A DNA stretch of 64,000 nt from an uncultured Lachnospiraceae bacterium. Lineage in GTDB: Bacteria > Bacillota > Clostridia > Lachnospirales > Lachnospiraceae. The stretch is from positions 17,422-81,421 of the forward strand of contig ONNQ01000014.1 in NCBI GenBank assembly GCA_900319245.1, written 5' to 3'. Shown in pieces: positions 35,108 through 44,196 of the stretch. Each line of letters starts with the position of its first letter. The first letter of the stretch is position 1. A program made the position numbers and the translations under genes. The notes under the pieces were generated by a model. It was not told the origin of the DNA and made no database searches. It saw nothing but the letters and a program-made list of their open reading frames with translations.

Positions 35108-35992
35108 ATGGATTATCAGTGGTATCCCGGGCATATGACCAAGGCCCGCAGGATGATGCAGGAGAATATCGGGCTGGTGGATCTTGTGATCGAGCTTTGC
35201 GACGCGAGGATTCCGCTCTCCAGCCGCAATCCCGATATTGACGCGCTGGCACAGAATAAGGCAAGGATCCTTTTGATGACGAAGGCGGATATGGCAGATC
35301 CGGCCCGCACAGCACTATTCCAGCGATATTTTGAAGAAAAGGGATTCATGGTGATCCCGATCGACGCAAGGACCAGAAAGGCCAACGAGAAAATCCGCGC
35401 GTATGTGGAAAAGGCCTGCGCGGCGAAGCGGGAGAGAGATAGAAGAAGAGGGATCATAGGAAGACCCCTGCGTGCGATGGTCGTCGGAATCCCCAATGTG
35501 GGCAAGTCCACCTTTATCAATTCCTTTGCCGGCAAGGCGAGCGCCAAGACGGGCAACAAGCCCGGCGTGACCCGCGGCAAGCAGTGGATCCGCCTCAACA
35601 AGAACCTGGAACTTCTGGACACGCCCGGGATTTTGTGGCCCCGCTTCGAGGACCGGCAGGTCGGCGTGCGTCTGGCCCTGACAGGCGCCATCCGCCAGGA
35701 ACTACTGGAGGAGCAGGAGCTGTCGCTGGAACTTCTCGACTACCTGCAGAAGGAGTACCCGGCACTTGTGACCGGCAAGTACGCGCCGGCAGAAGGCGAC
35801 GCGCAGTGGGAACTTCCAATGGACAACGCGGCGCTTCTTTCCAGGATCGCGCAGGCGAGAAATCTGCTCCGCACGGGCGGGGAGCCGGACTATCAAAGAG
35901 CGGCCAAGATGGTTCTGGACGACTTCAGAAATGGAAAGACCGGACGGATCACATTGGAAACGCCGCCGGCAGGAGGAAATGATCGTGAGTGA
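35108..35992 (+). CDS. rbgA: Ribosome biogenesis GTPase RbgA (YlqF)
   Basis: RbgA is a circularly permuted GTPase needed for late 50S assembly. The 294-residue protein shows the permuted order: TKAD (G4) first, then GIPNVGKSTFINSF (G1), KPGVTRGKQW (G2) and LLDTPGILWPRF (G3). It begins with the family-typical MDYQWYPGHMTKA. An in-frame upstream start at 35024 runs through the rplS terminator and is rejected. Its end overlaps lepB. Confidence 0.96.
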   Translation: MDYQWYPGHMTKARRMMQENIGLVDLVIELCDARIPLSSRNPDIDALAQNKARILLMTKADMADPARTALFQRYFEEKGFMVIPIDARTRKANEKIRAYVEKACAAKRERDRRRGIIGRPLRAMVVGIPNVGKSTFINSFAGKASAKTGNKPGVTRGKQWIRLNKNLELLDTPGILWPRFEDRQVGVRLALTGAIRQELLEEQELSLELLDYLQKEYPALVTGKYAPAEGDAQWELPMDNAALLSRIAQARNLLRTGGEPDYQRAAKMVLDDFRNGKTGRITLETPPAGGNDRE

Positions 35993-36518
35993 CAAGATCA
36001 AGGGCCTTGTGTCCAATATTCTGTATATCGCATTTGTCCTTCTGTTTTCCTTTCTCATTGTCCGCTATGTCGGGCAAAGAACAGAGGTCATCGGCAGCTC
36101 CATGGTACCGACGCTGGAGGACGGCGATCAGCTGATCACAGACAAGATCTCGTACCGGTTCAGGGAGCCGGAACGGTTTGATATCATCGTATTTCCGCAT
36201 CAACCTATGAATGAGTTTTATATTAAGCGCATCATAGGACTGCCGGGAGAGACCGTGGAGATCGAGGAGGACGGAACGATCTATATTAACGGGGAGGTCC
36301 TTCCGGAAGAATACGGATATGGCGAAACAACGCCCCAGGAACTGACAGGGGAAGTCGTCCTTGGCGACGATGAATATTTTGTCCTGGGTGACAACAGGGA
36401 GATCAGTCTGGACAGCCGCTATGCGGAGGTGGGCAACATCCCCCGCTCGATCATCATCGGGCGCGCGTGGCTGCGGCTGTATCCATTTAGTGAATTTGGC
36501 CTTCTAACAGGCAAGTGA
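35985..36518 (+). CDS. lepB: Signal peptidase I
   Basis: A membrane serine protease that removes signal peptides on the outer face. The 177-residue protein has one N-terminal membrane helix (about 9-28), then the catalytic serine in GSSMVPTL (S39) and the catalytic lysine in YIKRIIGLPGE (K81), and GDNREISLDSR. An ATG lies at 35979, only two bases from AGGAGG; the GTG at 35985 has an ideal eight-base spacing and is preferred. It overlaps the rbgA stop by eight bases. Confidence 0.95.
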   Translation: MSDKIKGLVSNILYIAFVLLFSFLIVRYVGQRTEVIGSSMVPTLEDGDQLITDKISYRFREPERFDIIVFPHQPMNEFYIKRIIGLPGETVEIEEDGTIYINGEVLPEEYGYGETTPQELTGEVVLGDDEYFVLGDNREISLDSRYAEVGNIPRSIIIGRAWLRLYPFSEFGLLTGK

Positions 36519-36555
36519 CGCCGCATGACGTAAAATATGGATATGGGTCCAAACA

Positions 36556-36605
36556 CAGCCAGTCCGGTAAGGTGGAAAATCCGCCTTGACCGGGCTGTTT
36601 GTTTG
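36556..36605 (+). terminator. Putative terminator after lepB
   Basis: An imperfect GC-rich stem (36556-36575 with 36581-36597), with an AAAAT loop, is followed by TTTGTTTG. Strength is likely moderate. Confidence 0.7.
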
Positions 36606-36706
36606 CGCCTACACTGAAGAAAAGCCCGCGCTATAAGGCGCTTTTGTGTAGTGGGCCGCGCGGTGCGTACGATAGGGAAGATAAGAAGAAACATCCGGAG
36701 GCGGAC

Positions 36707-37378
36707 ATGACAGAAAAGCAGATGATAAAATTGGAAATGGAGAAGGAACGGATCAAGGGAATGCGGGCCTTCGAGAACGAGCAGATCAGGCAGGCCCTGC
36801 ATCTTGGAGAGGGAGACGTCTTCCTCGCGGCCGGCATTGATGAGGCCGGAAGAGGGCCTTTGGCGGGTCCTGTGGCAGCCGGCGCAGTCATCCTGCCGGC
36901 GGACCACGATATCCTGTATCTCAACGATTCCAAGAAGCTGTCGGCCAAGAAGAGAGATATGCTCTTTGACCAGATCAAGGAGGAGGCCATTGCCTGGGCG
37001 GTCGGCATTGTAGAGCCTGCCCGCATCGACGAGATCAATATCCTGCAGGCGACCTATGAGGCCATGCGTCTTGCCATCCGCCAGCTGGGGACAGCGCCAA
37101 CCGTGCTCGTCAACGACGCTGTCACGATTCCGGGCGTGGAAATCCCCCAAATTCCGGTGATCAAGGGCGACGCCAAGTGTATTTCAATCGCGGCGGCCAG
37201 CATTCTGGCCAAGGTCACGAGGGACAGGATCATGGAAGAAATGGACGCGCAGTATCCGGTCTATGGATTTGCTAAGCACAAGGGATACGGGACCAAGGAA
37301 CACATGGAGGCAATCCGCACGTATGGACCCTGCCCTATTCACAGACGGTCCTTTATCACCAGGATTGTACAGGAGTGA
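36707..37378 (+). CDS. rnhB: Ribonuclease HII
   Basis: RNase HII removes RNA and misincorporated ribonucleotides from DNA duplexes. The 223-residue protein has the active-site block GIDEAGRGPLAGPV (D45, E46), LNDSKKLSAKKRD, and the third acidic residue in VNDAV, followed by KGDAKCISIAAASILAKVTRD. GGAGG precedes the ATG at 36707; longer in-frame starts from 36599 lack support. A repeat array separates it from yraN. Confidence 0.96.
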   Translation: MTEKQMIKLEMEKERIKGMRAFENEQIRQALHLGEGDVFLAAGIDEAGRGPLAGPVAAGAVILPADHDILYLNDSKKLSAKKRDMLFDQIKEEAIAWAVGIVEPARIDEINILQATYEAMRLAIRQLGTAPTVLVNDAVTIPGVEIPQIPVIKGDAKCISIAAASILAKVTRDRIMEEMDAQYPVYGFAKHKGYGTKEHMEAIRTYGPCPIHRRSFITRIVQE

Positions 37379-37403
37379 CCCGGCAGGTGACCAGGATAGG
37401 TGG

Positions 37404-37459
37404 TTGGCCGGGAAGGATTGGCCGGGAAGGATTGGCCGGGAAGGATTGGCCTCGAAGGA
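37404..37459 (+). repeat. Four 14-bp tandem repeats upstream of yraN
   Basis: The unit TTGGCCGGGAAGGA is repeated exactly three times (37404-37445), then once with two changes (37446-37459). Each unit carries GAAGGA, a Shine-Dalgarno-like core; the last one is the ribosome binding site of yraN. The period of 14 is not a multiple of three. Confidence 0.95.
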
Positions 37460-37468
37460 GCCATCAGG

Positions 37469-37912
37469 TTGGCAAGAGAGAATTTGCGGAAAACAGGCAG
37501 CGAGATGGAAGGAGAGGCTGCTGCATATCTGGAAGCGCATGGCGTTCACATCCTGGAGAAAAATTACAGGACCAGAGAGGCGGAGATCGACCTCATCGGG
37601 ATGCAGGGCAGAACGCTAGTCTTTGTCGAGGTTAAGGCCAGGCAGGAGGAAGGGAAGAGCGGTACCGGTGCTGAGGCAGTTGGGCCAAGCAAGCAGAGGC
37701 GGATCTGCCGCTGCGCCGATTTCTATATGCACAGTAAGGGGATTGACCCTTACAGCACTAGCATTCGATTTGATGTCGTCGAGATTCGGATGGAGAGTCG
37801 GATGGGCGATCCGGATGAACAGGGAACTCCTGGATTTGAGATCCGTTGGATCCGTGACGCATTTCCCTATATTCAATATAAGAGAACCAGGCCCTCGTGG
37901 AGGGTTTGGTGA
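37469..37912 (+). CDS. yraN: YraN-family (UPF0102) putative nuclease
   Basis: The family has a restriction-endonuclease-like fold and is of uncertain function; it is usually next to rnhB, as here. The 147-residue product has GEAAAYLEAHGVHILEKNYR, then the nuclease-like core EAEIDLIGMQGRTLVFVEVKAR with its D and ExK residues. I place the start at TTG 37469, eight bases after AAGGAG. A GTG at 37400 would make the tandem repeats part of the protein. The C-terminus, after residue 100, is longer and less typical than in most homologues. Confidence 0.88.
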   Translation: MARENLRKTGSEMEGEAAAYLEAHGVHILEKNYRTREAEIDLIGMQGRTLVFVEVKARQEEGKSGTGAEAVGPSKQRRICRCADFYMHSKGIDPYSTSIRFDVVEIRMESRMGDPDEQGTPGFEIRWIRDAFPYIQYKRTRPSWRVW

Positions 37913-37990
37913 CCTTGTGAAGCATACGGCACAGGGAATCTTTCTCTGACACCCGGCGAACGGGTTCCGATCTATATCTGAATAACACAA

Positions 37991-38019
37991 AAACCGGTCT
38001 CTAAAGAGCCCGGTTTTTT
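37991..38019 (+). terminator. Terminator after yraN
   Basis: An 11-bp stem with one mismatch (AACCGG..CTCT with AGAG..CCGGTT) is followed by six T residues. It ends the rplS-to-yraN region on the forward strand. Confidence 0.8.
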
Positions 38020-38038
38020 CTATATCATGAAAAGGAAC

Positions 38039-38070
38039 AAAAAAAGGGCTGCGCACAAAGCGCAGCCCTT
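38039..38070 (-). terminator. Terminator after prs (reverse strand)
   Basis: A perfect 11-bp stem (38044-38054 with 38060-38070), read on the reverse strand, is followed by a run of seven T residues. It lies 82 bases past the prs stop. Confidence 0.9.
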
Positions 38071-38151
38071 CGCAATATGTTCAATCTATTACATAGCCCG
38101 TTTCATCGGATACAAGAATCCAGGCACCGCAAATAATCCATGCCGCAGGGA

Positions 38152-39387
38152 TCAGAACTCGGTCTGCTCGAGCTGCATCTGCTCGAATTCGGTCTGCTCG
38201 TTCTTGTTGATCTTTTCCAGAATCTTGTGGATCTTGTCTGTAGGGGTCCGCATGCTGGACAAGCCGGTATCGTGATTGATGAAATCGATGATCATTGCAG
38301 TATACTTGCTCATATCAGCTTCCTCGAACCACACTCTGTCCTTGAGTTCCGGGGGCTGGTAAGTGAGGTTGGTTGTGACCAGCTTGTCAAAATAGCCCTT
38401 TTCATAGGCCTCGTCAAATACGTCCAGTCCGTCTGTGAACAGGCCAAAGGTCGTGCAGAGGAAGACACGCTTTGCGTGCATGTTCTGCTTGAGCTGTCTG
38501 GAAGTGTCCAGGATGGAACCGCCGGAGGAGATCATATCGTCGATAATGATCGCGTCCTTGCCGTCAAGGTCCGTGCCGAGGAACTCGTGGGCGACGATGG
38601 GATTCTTGCCGTTTACGATCACAGAGTAATCTCTTCTTTTATAGAACATACCCGTGTCGGCACCAATGACGTTGGCAAAATAGACCGTGCGGTCCAGTGC
38701 GCCCTCATCGGGGGAGATGACGACGATGTGGTCCTTGTCAATGATCAGATCGTCCACAGAGCGCATCAAAGACTTCATGAACTGATACGGGGATGTGAAG
38801 TTGCTGAAATCCACGAGGGGATTGACGTTCTGGATTCTGGGGTCGTGGGCGTCAAATGTGATAAAGTTCTTGATACCCAGATCGCAGAGCTCTTTGTACA
38901 TGATCGCGGCGTCGAGCGACTCGCGGCCGCTTCTCTTGTGCTGGCGTCCCTCATACAGGAAAGGCATGATGACGTTAATGCGGCGCGCCTTGCCGTTGAT
39001 GGCAGAAATGACTCTTTTGAGATCCTGGAAATGATCGTCCGGGGACATATGATTGGTAAAACCATTCATCTGATAGGTAATGGAATGGTTTGTGATATCT
39101 ACAAAAATATAGACATCTTTTCCTCTTGTGGACTGCTCCAACACAGCCTTGCCTTCGCCCGTCGAGAAGCGGGGGAGCACCACAGGAAGTCTGTAATCAT
39201 CTTTGTAATATCCCTTGTATGCGGGATCGTCTCTGTGTTCGTTGTGGTCGCCCATACGGAAATAACGGATCCACTCGTTGACTTTCACTGCGAAATTATC
39301 GCAGGAGGGAAGCGCAATGAGCGCAAGAGGCGCTACCGGATTGCTGGCCTGCTCAAGTTTGTCGTGCATTACGTGTTCTGTAGACAT
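38152..39387 (-). CDS. prs: Ribose-phosphate pyrophosphokinase (long form)
   Basis: Prs makes PRPP from ribose-5-phosphate and ATP for nucleotide, His and Trp synthesis. The 411-residue protein is about 100 residues longer than the standard enzyme. Recognisable parts are INVIMPFLYEGRQHKRSGRESLDA, FDAHDPRIQN and the PRPP loop DAIIIDDMISSGGSILD. Extra sequence lies at the N-terminus and in the C-terminal part, which ends in the repetitive EQTEFEQMQLEQTEF. AAGGAG lies six bases before ATG 39387; an upstream in-frame ATG at 39441 is rejected because it precedes the -10 box. It is a single-gene unit with its own terminator. Confidence 0.92.
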   Translation of the reverse strand: MSTEHVMHDKLEQASNPVAPLALIALPSCDNFAVKVNEWIRYFRMGDHNEHRDDPAYKGYYKDDYRLPVVLPRFSTGEGKAVLEQSTRGKDVYIFVDITNHSITYQMNGFTNHMSPDDHFQDLKRVISAINGKARRINVIMPFLYEGRQHKRSGRESLDAAIMYKELCDLGIKNFITFDAHDPRIQNVNPLVDFSNFTSPYQFMKSLMRSVDDLIIDKDHIVVISPDEGALDRTVYFANVIGADTGMFYKRRDYSVIVNGKNPIVAHEFLGTDLDGKDAIIIDDMISSGGSILDTSRQLKQNMHAKRVFLCTTFGLFTDGLDVFDEAYEKGYFDKLVTTNLTYQPPELKDRVWFEEADMSKYTAMIIDFINHDTGLSSMRTPTDKIHKILEKINKNEQTEFEQMQLEQTEF

Positions 39388-39412
39388 GTATTCTCCTTTA
39401 TTGGCGTAGTGT

Positions 39413-39418
39413 ATTATA
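39413..39418 (-). promoter_or_regulatory. -10 box of prs
   Basis: Reverse-strand TATAAT at 39418-39413, 26 bases before the prs start codon. The matching -35 region (GTGTTT) is poor. Confidence 0.55.
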
Positions 39419-39515
39419 TTGTTCCTGCCCCAAAAAAACACCGGATCCAGGTTTTTTCCCTTTAATCCAAATACATTCTATAGGCAGATGCCAAGAAATA
39501 CAAGTAAAAGCGTTA

Positions 39516-39544
39516 TTTACATTGTGGATGAGATTCGATAAAAT
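39516..39544 (+). promoter_or_regulatory. Promoter of der-plsY-gpsA
   Basis: TTTACA (39516-39521), 17 bases, TAAAAT (39539-39544). The start is expected near 39551, about 30 bases before der. Confidence 0.7.
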
Positions 39545-39580
39545 ATAGGGACATATGGATTCTAAGCAGAAAGGTATATA

Positions 39581-40921
39581 ATGAGTAAACGAAAAAACAA
39601 GCCGATCGTGGCAGTCGTCGGACGACCTAACGTTGGCAAGTCGACCCTCTTCAATGTGCTCGCCGGACGGCAGATCTCCATCACGGAGGATACGCCGGGC
39701 GTCACAAGAGACAGGATCTACGCGGACTGCTCCTGGCTGAATTATGATTTTACACTGATTGATACAGGCGGTATTGAGCCGGATTCGGGCGACATCATCT
39801 TGTCCCAGATGCGGGAACAGGCGCAGATCGCCATTGATATGGCGGACGTCATCATCTTTATGGTGGACCTCAAGACCGGTCTTGTCGATTCTGACATGCG
39901 AGTCGCCGATATGCTCCGCAGAGCGCACAAACCGGTCGTGCTCTGTGTCAACAAGACCGATAACCCGACCAAACAGATCGCGGACGTCTATGAGTTCTAC
40001 AATCTCGGCATCGGGGAACCCTTCCCGATCTCCGCGGCCAACCGCACAGGCATTGGCGATATGCTGGACGAAGTCGTCAAGGGATTTAAAGAGGGAAGCG
40101 GCGAGGAAGAAGAGGACGAAGCGATCTACGTGGCAGTCGTCGGAAAGCCCAACGTCGGCAAATCTTCTATTGTAAACAAGCTGATCGGCGAGAACCGTCT
40201 GATCGTCTCGGACATTGCGGGAACGACCAGGGACGCCATCGATACGCGCGTAAGGCATGACGGCAAGGAATACGTATTCATCGATACGGCAGGCCTAAGG
40301 CGCAAGAACAAGATCAAGGAGAATCTGGAGCGCTATATGATCGTGCGCACGGTCGGCGCGGTGGAGAGAGCGGACATTACGATCCTCGTGATCGACGCCA
40401 AGGAAGGGATCACAGAGCAGGACGCCAAGATCGCCGGCATTGCCCACGAAAGAGGAAAGGCCGTGATCGTCGCCGTCAATAAGTGGGACCTGATCGAGAA
40501 GGACAACCACTCGGTCAAGAAGTTTACGGACAAGATCCATCAGGTGCTGTCGTTTTTGTCCTACGCGGAGATCATCTTTATTTCGGCACAGACCGGGCAG
40601 CGACTTGTCAAGCTCTATGACGAGATCGATCTTGTCAGCGCCAACCAGAACATGCGCATCCAGACCGGCGTTCTCAACGAGATCATCAACGAGGCGTGCG
40701 TGATGCAGCAGCCGCCCAGCGACAAGGGCCATATGCTCAAGATCATGTATTCCACGCAGGTTGCAGTGAAGCCGCCGACATTTGTACTGTTTGTCAATAC
40801 CAAAGAACTGATGCACTTCTCCTATTTGCGCTATCTCGAGAACAGAATCAGAGATGCATTTGGATTCAGAGGCACACCGCTCAAATTCATTGTACGCGAG
40901 CGGGGAGAGAATAAAAAATAA
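39581..40921 (+). CDS. der: Ribosome biogenesis GTPase Der (EngA)
   Basis: Der has two GTPase domains in tandem and a C-terminal KH-like domain, and acts in 50S assembly. The 446-residue protein has G1 motifs GRPNVGKSTLFN (near 15) and GKPNVGKSSIVN (near 187), matching DTGGIE and DTAGLRRK G3 motifs, NKTD and NKWD G4 motifs, and the KH-like end (FRGTPLKFIVRERGENKK). A moderate AAAGGT precedes the start. It is followed by plsY. Confidence 0.98.
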   Translation: MSKRKNKPIVAVVGRPNVGKSTLFNVLAGRQISITEDTPGVTRDRIYADCSWLNYDFTLIDTGGIEPDSGDIILSQMREQAQIAIDMADVIIFMVDLKTGLVDSDMRVADMLRRAHKPVVLCVNKTDNPTKQIADVYEFYNLGIGEPFPISAANRTGIGDMLDEVVKGFKEGSGEEEEDEAIYVAVVGKPNVGKSSIVNKLIGENRLIVSDIAGTTRDAIDTRVRHDGKEYVFIDTAGLRRKNKIKENLERYMIVRTVGAVERADITILVIDAKEGITEQDAKIAGIAHERGKAVIVAVNKWDLIEKDNHSVKKFTDKIHQVLSFLSYAEIIFISAQTGQRLVKLYDEIDLVSANQNMRIQTGVLNEIINEACVMQQPPSDKGHMLKIMYSTQVAVKPPTFVLFVNTKELMHFSYLRYLENRIRDAFGFRGTPLKFIVRERGENKK

Positions 40922-40954
40922 TAAGTAACCGGATCGGTCCAAAGGAGGATAATG

Positions 40955-41632
40955 ATGATAGGTCTTAGAGTTTTGTGTCTTGCGATCGGATATCTGTTTG
41001 GCAATTTCCAGACTGCCTATATTATGGGCAAAATGAAGGGAATCGATATTCGTGATTTTGGCAGCGGCAATGCGGGGACGACAAACGCGATCCGCGTGCT
41101 GGGCACCAAAGCCGGCCTTCTGGTTTTTGTCGGCGATATGTGTAAGAGCCTGATCGCGCTCCTTCTGGTCGGTGTATTGTTCGGAAAGTCTCATCCCGAG
41201 GCAGTCCTGCTTCTCAAGTCCTGGACTTTCATGGGCGTCGTCCTGGGACACGATTTCCCGTTTTATATGCACTTTAAGGGCGGAAAGGGCGTTGCAGTCA
41301 TGGCCGGATTTGCGTTTGGCTATCACTGGAGCTTTATTCCCAGCTCCATCCTGCTGTTTTTTGTCCCCTATCTGACCACCAAGTTTGTGTCTCTGGGATC
41401 CCTTATGGTCTACGGCGGCACCTTCATCCAGATGATCATTGAAGGACAGATGGGACTCTTTGGCGGCGTCAGCCAGGCCAATCTGATCGAAATGTATGTG
41501 ATCCAGTTCTTCCTGACCTTCATGGCCTATTACAGACACAGAGCGAACCTCGGACGACTTCTGAGCGGCAATGAGAGAAAGACCTATCTCTTCAAGGCCA
41601 ACTCCGAGAAGCTGGATCTGGGTAAAAAATAA
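40955..41632 (+). CDS. plsY: Acyl-phosphate--glycerol-3-phosphate acyltransferase PlsY
   Basis: PlsY acylates glycerol-3-phosphate with the acyl phosphate made by PlsX (21687), giving lysophosphatidic acid in the membrane. The sequence of about 225 residues has about five membrane segments and the three family motifs: FGSGNAGTTNAIRVLG, GHDFPFYMHFKGGKGVAV and the later AYYRHRANLGRLLSG. ATGs lie at 40952 and 40955; AGGAGG is better spaced for the second. It sits between der and gpsA, whose product supplies its glycerol-3-phosphate. Confidence 0.95.
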   Translation: MIGLRVLCLAIGYLFGNFQTAYIMGKMKGIDIRDFGSGNAGTTNAIRVLGTKAGLLVFVGDMCKSLIALLLVGVLFGKSHPEAVLLLKSWTFMGVVLGHDFPFYMHFKGGKGVAVMAGFAFGYHWSFIPSSILLFFVPYLTTKFVSLGSLMVYGGTFIQMIIEGQMGLFGGVSQANLIEMYVIQFFLTFMAYYRHRANLGRLLSGNERKTYLFKANSEKLDLGKK

Positions 41633-41724
41633 GCAGAAGCGGGCCAAAAAATACACTGGACCCGGGTCAAATAAAACTGTGAATTACGTTTCATTACACC
41701 GAATGGATTTAAGGGAGATAAACT

Positions 41725-42732
41725 GTGGCTAAAATCGGAATGATCGGAGCAGGAAGCTGGGGAACAGCCCTGGCGGCGCATCTTTCCAGATGCGGACACA
41801 AAGTAGAGATCTGGTCGATCATGAAGGATGAGACCGACATGATCAACAACACGCATCAGCAGTCGGTCAAGCTTCCCGGCGTGATCTTGGATGCATCCGT
41901 GACTGCGGACACCGATCTTGAGAAGGTCATGCGCGACAAGGACATGCTGGTCCTGGCAGTGCCGTCAGCCTTTACAAGAAGCACAGCGGCGCAGATGGCG
42001 CCGTATTGCCGGTACGGGCAGCTCATCGTATCGGTCGCAAAGGGAATCGAGGAGGACACGCTGCTGACCCTTACGGAGGTCATTAAAGAAGAGATTCCGC
42101 ACTGTGAGGCGGCCGTCTTGTGCGGTCCCACCCATGCAGAAGAAGTGGGGATCGGACTTCCGACCGCAATCGTGGCAGGCGCGTCCCGCAAGGAAGTGGC
42201 GGATTATATCCAGTCCGTCTTCATGAACAAAGCATTCCGCGTCTATACAAGTCCCGACATGCTGGGCATGCAGGTCGGCGCGGCGCTCAAGAACGTGATT
42301 GCGCTGGCGGCCGGCTGCTCGGACGGCCTTGGCTGCGGCGACAATACGAAGGCGGCGCTGATCACCCGCGGAATCGCGGAAATCTCACAGATCGGAATTG
42401 CCATGGGTGGAAAGCCCGAGACCTTTTCAGGGCTGACCGGCATCGGAGATTTGATCGTGACTTGCGCGTCCATGCATTCGAGGAACAGAAGGGCCGGCAT
42501 CCTGATCGGCAAGGGAAAGACCGCTGATGAGGCCATGAAAGAGGTGCAGCAGGTCGTAGAAGGCGTCTACAGCGCGAAAGCGGCGCTGCAGCTGGCGGAC
42601 AAGTACGAGACAGAAGCGCCGATCATCCGCGCGGTGAACCGCGTACTGTTCGGAAACGAGAGACCCATGCAGGCGGTGGAAGATCTGATGCTGCGTGACA
42701 GCAGGATCGAGAACAGCGGCCTTGAATGGTGA
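41725..42732 (+). CDS. gpsA: Glycerol-3-phosphate dehydrogenase [NAD(P)+]
   Basis: GpsA reduces dihydroxyacetone phosphate to glycerol-3-phosphate for phospholipid synthesis. The 335-residue protein has the Rossmann motif GAGSWGTALAAHL near the N-terminus, LVLAVPSAFTR, the VSVAKGIE block, CGPTHAEEV, the catalytic lysine in GAALKNVIALAAG, and GLGCGDNTKAALITRG. The start is GTG at 41725, after AAGGGAG. It directly serves plsY, the gene before it. Confidence 0.97.
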   Translation: MAKIGMIGAGSWGTALAAHLSRCGHKVEIWSIMKDETDMINNTHQQSVKLPGVILDASVTADTDLEKVMRDKDMLVLAVPSAFTRSTAAQMAPYCRYGQLIVSVAKGIEEDTLLTLTEVIKEEIPHCEAAVLCGPTHAEEVGIGLPTAIVAGASRKEVADYIQSVFMNKAFRVYTSPDMLGMQVGAALKNVIALAAGCSDGLGCGDNTKAALITRGIAEISQIGIAMGGKPETFSGLTGIGDLIVTCASMHSRNRRAGILIGKGKTADEAMKEVQQVVEGVYSAKAALQLADKYETEAPIIRAVNRVLFGNERPMQAVEDLMLRDSRIENSGLEW

Positions 42733-42939
42733 AGGCGAAGACGCGCTTTGTATGATACGAGTTTGGAATGATCGAAAAGGTGCGTAAAGCCCCGACTGAT
42801 CATAGTCGTCCGCAGGTATATCACAAGAGTATGTAAGAATACTGTAAGAAAGTAATTCATATCAGCACCGGGCGGCCTCCATACGTCTGGGGGTGCTAGG
42901 GTAATGATTGCTAATAAAAAACAGGAGAAAGACGAAACA

Positions 42940-44181
42940 ATGGAAAAGAACATGAAAATCTACGAGGAACTGCAGGCCAGAGGACTGTTGGCGCAGCTGA
43001 CAGACCCGGAAGAGATCAAGGAACTGATCAACGCGGGCAAGGCTACTTTCTATATCGGCTTTGATCCCACTGCGGATTCTCTGCACGTCGGTCATTTCAT
43101 GGCCCTTCTTCTGATGAAGAGACTGCAGGAAGCAGGCAACAAACCCGTAGCGCTCGTCGGCGGCGGCACCGGTATGATCGGCGACCCCTCCGGCCGCACG
43201 GATCTGCGCTCCATGATGACAGTCGAGCAGATCGACCACAACTGCGAGTGCTTCAAGAAGCAGATGAGCCGCTTTATTGAATTCGGCGAAGGCAAGGCCA
43301 TGATGGTCAACAACGCCGATTGGCTCAGAGACCTCAACTACATCGAATTCTTAAGAGACATTGGCTCCCACTTCAGCGTCAACGAGATGCTCCGCGCAAG
43401 ATGCTACGAGCAGAGACTGGAGAGAGGCCTGAGCTTCCTTGAATTCAACTACATGGTCATGCAGGCGTTTGATTTCTATAATCTCTACAAGACCTACGGC
43501 TGCAATATGCAGTTCGGCGGCGACGACCAGTGGAGCAATATGCTGGCAGGCACAGAGCTGATCCGCAAGAAGCTCGGTAAGGACGCTTACGCCATGACCA
43601 TCACCCTGCTTCTCAACTCCGAAGGCAAGAAGATGGGCAAAACAGCGAAGGGTGCCGTCTGGCTTGACCCCGACAAGACCACCCCTTATGATTTCTATCA
43701 GTACTGGCGCAACATCGGCGACGCAGACGTTCTCAAGTGCCTGCGCATGATGACATTCCTGCCTCTCGAGCAGATCGACGAGATGGACAAGTGGGAAGGC
43801 GCCAAACTCAATACCGCAAAAGAGATTCTGGCATCCGAACTCACGACGCTGGTACACGGAAGCGACGAGGCCAAAAAGGCCAAGGCCGGCGCGGAAGCGC
43901 TGTTCAGCGCAGCAACGCCCGGCAGCATGGAGAACGTTCCCACAGCGACGCTTGCCGATGAGGACTTCAGCGAAGAGGGCACCGTGGATATTTTGACCAT
44001 CCTTGTCAAGGCGGGTCTTGAGAAATCCAGAGGCGACGCCCGCCGCGACGTAAATCAGGGCGGCGTCACCGTAGACGGCGAGAAGGTCACTGACTTTAAG
44101 GCAGTATTCTCCAAGGATGACCTGAAGGACGGCAAACTTGTAAAGCGCGGCAAGAAGAGCTTTAAGCTTGTCAAATACTAA
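42940..44181 (+). CDS. tyrS: Tyrosine--tRNA ligase
   Basis: TyrRS is a class I synthetase. The 413-residue protein has the HIGH-type motif in PTADSLHVGHFM, GGGTGMIGDPSGR, the Tyr-binding QAFDFYNLYKTYGC and GGDDQW, the KMSKS-type motif KKMGKT, and a C-terminal S4 RNA-binding domain (about 345-413). I chose the ATG at 42940, after AGGAG; an earlier ATG at 42904 would add 12 residues. The 207-base spacer upstream has no T-box sequence, so tRNA-sensing control is not evident. A terminator follows. Confidence 0.96.
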   Translation: MEKNMKIYEELQARGLLAQLTDPEEIKELINAGKATFYIGFDPTADSLHVGHFMALLLMKRLQEAGNKPVALVGGGTGMIGDPSGRTDLRSMMTVEQIDHNCECFKKQMSRFIEFGEGKAMMVNNADWLRDLNYIEFLRDIGSHFSVNEMLRARCYEQRLERGLSFLEFNYMVMQAFDFYNLYKTYGCNMQFGGDDQWSNMLAGTELIRKKLGKDAYAMTITLLLNSEGKKMGKTAKGAVWLDPDKTTPYDFYQYWRNIGDADVLKCLRMMTFLPLEQIDEMDKWEGAKLNTAKEILASELTTLVHGSDEAKKAKAGAEALFSAATPGSMENVPTATLADEDFSEEGTVDILTILVKAGLEKSRGDARRDVNQGGVTVDGEKVTDFKAVFSKDDLKDGKLVKRGKKSFKLVKY

Positions 44182-44196
44182 GTCATTGTTAGGAAC

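Noticed and set aside
38140-39465. 441-codon forward-strand open frame over prs
   Set aside because: Prs on the reverse strand has clear PRPP-synthase motifs, a ribosome site and a terminator; the forward frame has none.
42733-42939. T-box riboswitch ahead of tyrS
   Set aside because: No conserved T-box sequence, specifier loop or terminator/antiterminator pair could be found in the spacer.
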